Part shown: positions 60,971-64,000 of the stretch, in pieces | Layout: every line of letters begins with the position of its first letter | Numbering within the stretch: position 1 is the stretch's first letter | From: Psychroserpens jangbogonensis | Lineage (GTDB): Bacteria > Bacteroidota > Bacteroidia > Flavobacteriales > Flavobacteriaceae | Direction of reading: 5' to 3' | NCBI RefSeq assembly: GCF_000797465.1 | Contig: NZ_JSWG01000011.1 | Location: 1-64,000 of the forward strand | DNA: 64,000 nucleotides | Notes under the pieces: generated by a model | Databases searched by the model: none | The model's input: only the letters and a program-made list of their open reading frames with translations | Told to the model about the DNA's origin: nothing | Position numbers and translations under genes: made by a program

Positions 60971-63823
60971 CTAAAACCATTTACGTCTAAATAAGCCTAA
61001 AAGTCTTCCAGGATCTAATGTAAATAAGAAGCGTATACGCTCTTCATAATTTGGCTGTCCAACTTCCCAGCCTAAACTTGAATATATCGGAAAGTAAATT
61101 TCAAAATAATCGGTTATCAAATTCAAACGAATTCCGGAATCGTACACAAAGTTTGGATTCTCGCTTCTGTTTTTGACTAAACCAATATCTCCATAAGCTT
61201 CAACGTACCTCCAAATTGTTGTACTTGCATTTACTGTAGTCATCCATCGGTTTGCAAATGGTGTTTCTAACATGGATTTAAATCCACCTTCTGCAATAAT
61301 AATTTGCTGACTGAAAATTCCTGAAGATTCTGAACGTCCTAAATAGTTATAATCAAAAAGGTAATCTGTTGGACGATCTAAAGCAAAACTGAAATAGTCT
61401 GATTGAGAATCTGTTTTATTATATAAAAATGTTCCAGCGAAAAAACGAATATTGAATTGTCTGTTTTTTTCAGATAGTTTTCTGTATTCGTAGTTAACTG
61501 ATATTTTTCCGAAGCGTTCAGCAAGTTGAAAATCGTAAAACCATCTTTTGAAATTGATAATACCAGGTTTTCCAGAAACGTATCTTATATTAAATACGCT
61601 GTAGTCTGGTTCATCAATAATATCATTATCAACTTCAAATACAGTATCATCTCCCACATCTCTTCTAATCGAAAGGAATCTGAAATTTAAATTTTTGAAT
61701 TCATCTGATCTAAAATCATTGTCATCCCTAAAACTGAAGGAGACACTTGGTGAAATTCTTGTTACAAAGGCTTCTTCTGCAAAAGATGAATAGCTAGCGC
61801 TTATCCCATAATTAATTCCATATAGGTTTCTATTCTCGATATTGTGTGTGTATCGAACAGAACCACTACCAGTTATTGATTTTGAATTTAAAGCGTATTG
61901 TGGTGATATTTTATAATTAAGTCGTTTTTTAAGTAATGTTTTATTGTAAAATTTACCACCAAGTGTTAATCCATCATAGATGTTTTCAAACTCTACTAAC
62001 GGCATCATGAAAATCTGATTGTAATATGGATCTTCAACATCTTGAATAAGTCTAAACTGAAGAGGTTTATTATTTAAAAAATTACTATTTAAAGACTTAT
62101 AATTATCTCTAAGATTAAACTCAGGAATTGTATTATCGTAGTTTAAAGCAAACTTTGTGTTTCCTTCTCTTGGAATGGTAAGGGTTTTACTTTCGTTTAT
62201 GTTTTCTATCCAAGTTTTGGTAATAATAGAATCATTATCAAGAGTAAATAATGACACTGGTACACTATTATCTCTTTTGTTTCTTATCGTTAGTGTTATA
62301 GAATCTTCAGTAGCTTTGACATCTTTAATTTTGAAATCAATCTTTTTTCGAGAATTGATATAATCGGTAAAAAACCAATCGACATCTTTGTCTGTGTTTT
62401 TCTTAAGTAGATTTTCGAATTCTTTTGATGATGTAATTTCTAGTTTTTCATCTGAAAGGAATTGACTAATAGTAGATTCAATAGTATTGCCATTTACAAA
62501 ATCATCTAAATATCGTAAACCAACACCAGCTTTGTATTTACTAGCAATATTTGAATTGAATTTTAAGAGAGAATCTTTTGAAGTTGTCAATGGTTGATCT
62601 CTGTTCGTTCTAGCCATTTGCATATAGAACATAACAAACTGGTCATTGTATTTTAAATCTGCAGCATGAAACGATCTAATTCCCCAAACACTTGCTAGTG
62701 TACCAATCATTTTGGTGTCAGGATAAAACTCTTCAATATACTTCATTAAGTAATAAATCTGAATCCCTTCTTTAATCCAATAATCTTTTCTTGGGTTGAC
62801 TAAAAGCGTGTTATCTAAGTAATTTTTAAGCGCAGTTTTTAATAATTTTAGTTCATATTGAAAACTATCAGGAAAAGGCCTAATAAAATCAGGTAGTTGA
62901 TTTAAGCCATACAAAGGATCTTTTTTATAATCACTCTTTGTAATCAATAATCGCTCGTGAGGATAATCCCCAAGGTTTTTGGTAATATAACGTGTTATTT
63001 TGTCTGTAATTAGAGCTTTTTCTTCTCCAGGAATGTCTTTACTATTTATATCTGAAACGATATTAAAATCATCAGTTTGAACATATTTAAACTCAGAAAA
63101 TCTAACCAATACAAATGTAGTATTAACTCTGTTCTCTCCGTATAATTTTATGATTTGTTCGTTGTTTGTCTGTTGTATATCACTAGTGTTCAATTCAGAA
63201 ATAAACGTATATCCTAAAGGAAATTTAATTTCAAAATTGAGGTTTGCTTTTGGAGTATAAAGGTCATCTAGATTTTTGTTACTATATATCTGCCATTTGT
63301 CATCGTAAACGGCAGGAGTAAGGTACCAATATTTTAAACTTAACTCTTTGTTTTCGCTAATACCATAACCAGTAAAGGTGTCGTCAGGCAATACTAAATT
63401 ATAGGTTAAGTTGAGCTCATATTTTTGATTCGGTAAAAGCGATGAGTTTAGTTCTACTTTTACGATATCTGGATGTTCTACTAAATTACTAAAATTTAAG
63501 TTGTCACCTGTGTTGTCTTTCAAAGTAGTGATTGTGGTATAGCCACGTTGCTCACTCTTTGCAAGATGTACCTTAAGGCTAAATTCTTCTTCAAAACGTT
63601 TTGCTAAAGGTGTTTTTTTTGTTGAATAAGCATTATTCCAATCATTAAGATAAATGACATTTAAGGCGTCGTCACTCGTGTTATGATAAATAATCTTTTG
63701 TTGTATGTGAATGGTCTTGTTCTCTATATCAAAATCAGCTTTTAGATCAATAGAATTTTGACCAAAACCAACAGTATACAAGCACAAACTAAATGCAATA
63801 AAAAGGGATTGTTTTAATTTCAA
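60971..63823 (-). CDS. Degenerate M1-peptidase-like protein fused to an outer-membrane beta-barrel
   Basis: This 950-aa protein has a signal peptide (to VGFGQ). Residues about 25-500 follow the M1 aminopeptidase plan: an N-terminal beta domain, then GDYPHERLLITKSDYK and the helix pair where HExxH is expected reads LLKTALKNYLDN, with no His or Glu ligand, while the later WIKEG is kept. It cannot bind zinc as gluzincins do and is probably inactive. Residues about 590-950 are a beta-barrel with alternating strands, ending in RRKWF, a terminal Phe typical of BAM substrates. It should sit in the outer membrane with the M1 part on one side. The start overlaps the next gene by 4 bp. Confidence 0.82.
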   Translation of the reverse strand: MKLKQSLFIAFSLCLYTVGFGQNSIDLKADFDIENKTIHIQQKIIYHNTSDDALNVIYLNDWNNAYSTKKTPLAKRFEEEFSLKVHLAKSEQRGYTTITTLKDNTGDNLNFSNLVEHPDIVKVELNSSLLPNQKYELNLTYNLVLPDDTFTGYGISENKELSLKYWYLTPAVYDDKWQIYSNKNLDDLYTPKANLNFEIKFPLGYTFISELNTSDIQQTNNEQIIKLYGENRVNTTFVLVRFSEFKYVQTDDFNIVSDINSKDIPGEEKALITDKITRYITKNLGDYPHERLLITKSDYKKDPLYGLNQLPDFIRPFPDSFQYELKLLKTALKNYLDNTLLVNPRKDYWIKEGIQIYYLMKYIEEFYPDTKMIGTLASVWGIRSFHAADLKYNDQFVMFYMQMARTNRDQPLTTSKDSLLKFNSNIASKYKAGVGLRYLDDFVNGNTIESTISQFLSDEKLEITSSKEFENLLKKNTDKDVDWFFTDYINSRKKIDFKIKDVKATEDSITLTIRNKRDNSVPVSLFTLDNDSIITKTWIENINESKTLTIPREGNTKFALNYDNTIPEFNLRDNYKSLNSNFLNNKPLQFRLIQDVEDPYYNQIFMMPLVEFENIYDGLTLGGKFYNKTLLKKRLNYKISPQYALNSKSITGSGSVRYTHNIENRNLYGINYGISASYSSFAEEAFVTRISPSVSFSFRDDNDFRSDEFKNLNFRFLSIRRDVGDDTVFEVDNDIIDEPDYSVFNIRYVSGKPGIINFKRWFYDFQLAERFGKISVNYEYRKLSEKNRQFNIRFFAGTFLYNKTDSQSDYFSFALDRPTDYLFDYNYLGRSESSGIFSQQIIIAEGGFKSMLETPFANRWMTTVNASTTIWRYVEAYGDIGLVKNRSENPNFVYDSGIRLNLITDYFEIYFPIYSSLGWEVGQPNYEERIRFLFTLDPGRLLGLFRRKWF

Positions 63824-64000
63824 TGTGCTATAATGAATTTTAATGGTTTATCTTGAAATTCTTGTGTTGTGATGTAATATATACCATTTGCCATAGATGA
63901 CATGTTTTCTTCTATATATAACGAATTTTTAACATTAATTGTTTTAATAACTTGCCCTAAACTATTGTTAATAGTCAGCGTTTTTAATTGAGCTAAGGGA
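63820..64000 (-). CDS. C-terminus of a type IX secretion (T9SS type A) sorted protein, partial
   Basis: The last 59 residues of a protein running off the right edge end at the stop 63820-63822. They read QLKTLTINNSLGQVIKTINV, then SSMANGIYYITTQ and KPLKFIIAH, a type A sorting domain pattern (Gly-Gln-hydrophobic, then the GxYYI strand). Such tails direct export through the T9SS and removal or anchoring at the surface. The body is outside the window. It overlaps the M1-like gene by 4 bp, so the two are probably co-expressed. Confidence 0.8.
   Translation of the reverse strand, partial: PLAQLKTLTINNSLGQVIKTINVKNSLYIEENMSSMANGIYYITTQEFQDKPLKFIIAH

Noticed and set aside
1-64000. CRISPR array, rRNA, insertion sequence transposase
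   Set aside because: No regularly spaced direct repeats, no rRNA sequence and no transposase ORF were seen.

Overview
The window is a low-GC chromosomal segment that I read as a marine or environmental member of the Flavobacteriaceae (Bacteroidota). The evidence is the gene content: LptF/G-LolA-FtsK-DgkA-Tpx cluster, MiaE, PNGase F, DUF2911, a fused alpha/beta 2-oxoacid dehydrogenase E1, many short lipoproteins with SCSxDD-type lipoboxes, and a type IX secretion sorting domain at the right edge. Several promoters fit the Bacteroidota pattern TTG-N19/20-TAnnTTTG, and two genes use TTG starts. I do not assign a genus or species.

Layout. Positions 1-2400 are an accessory strip: two minus-strand ORFs, each bounded by its own short inverted repeat and followed by a related ~125-bp hairpin-rich repeat. 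The arrangement looks like integron-type or other gene cassettes. Positions 2498-5983 hold the right end of an integrative element (small membrane protein, DUF-like small protein, HTH/excisionase-like protein, unknown 317-aa protein, tyrosine recombinase and arm-like repeats). It abuts the 3' end of tRNA-Ser(UGA) at 6097-6181. From 6.3 to 44.1 kb the content is mostly core: nitroreductase, a DegT-type aminotransferase, RibB, LptF/G, LolA, FtsK, DgkA, Tpx, PheT, MiaE, RecG, UvrD/PcrA-like helicase, YciO-like protein, OmpA-like lipoprotein, a GT2 enzyme and HolA. Envelope lipoproteins are interspersed, including a lipid-anchored PNGase F with two Ig-like modules. From 44.3 to 54.8 kb is a second accessory strip: a secreted ricin-type plus bulb-type lectin, two VOC proteins, SRPBCC, AhpD/CMD, a frameshifted Crp/Fnr regulator, a sulfatase followed by a third diverged copy of the hairpin repeat, a UlaG-like hydrolase with its own Crp/Fnr regulator, and an AlkD-like protein. 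From 54.6 to 64 kb come DUF202, a methyltransferase, two tandem PPK2 kinases, the E1 fusion, a degenerate M1-peptidase/beta-barrel protein and the C-terminus of a type IX-secreted protein.

How the genes work together. Envelope transport and cell division genes (ftsK, lolA, lptF/G) lie head-to-tail on the minus strand with ribB downstream of them. The aspartyl-protease and triple CBM48 genes overlap by 4 bp and are probably co-translated. Tandem ppk2 genes near a DUF202 membrane protein suggest a nucleotide/polyphosphate function. PNGase F, the sulfatase and the lectin point to use or recognition of glycoproteins and sulfated glycans.

The best candidates for something undescribed are the cassette-like repeat family (1-2.4 kb and 50.4 kb), the LptF/G permease with a duplicated membrane extension, the inactive M1-like outer-membrane barrel, and the lipid-anchored PNGase F architecture. 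All family calls come from reading the translated sequence by eye; no database search was run.
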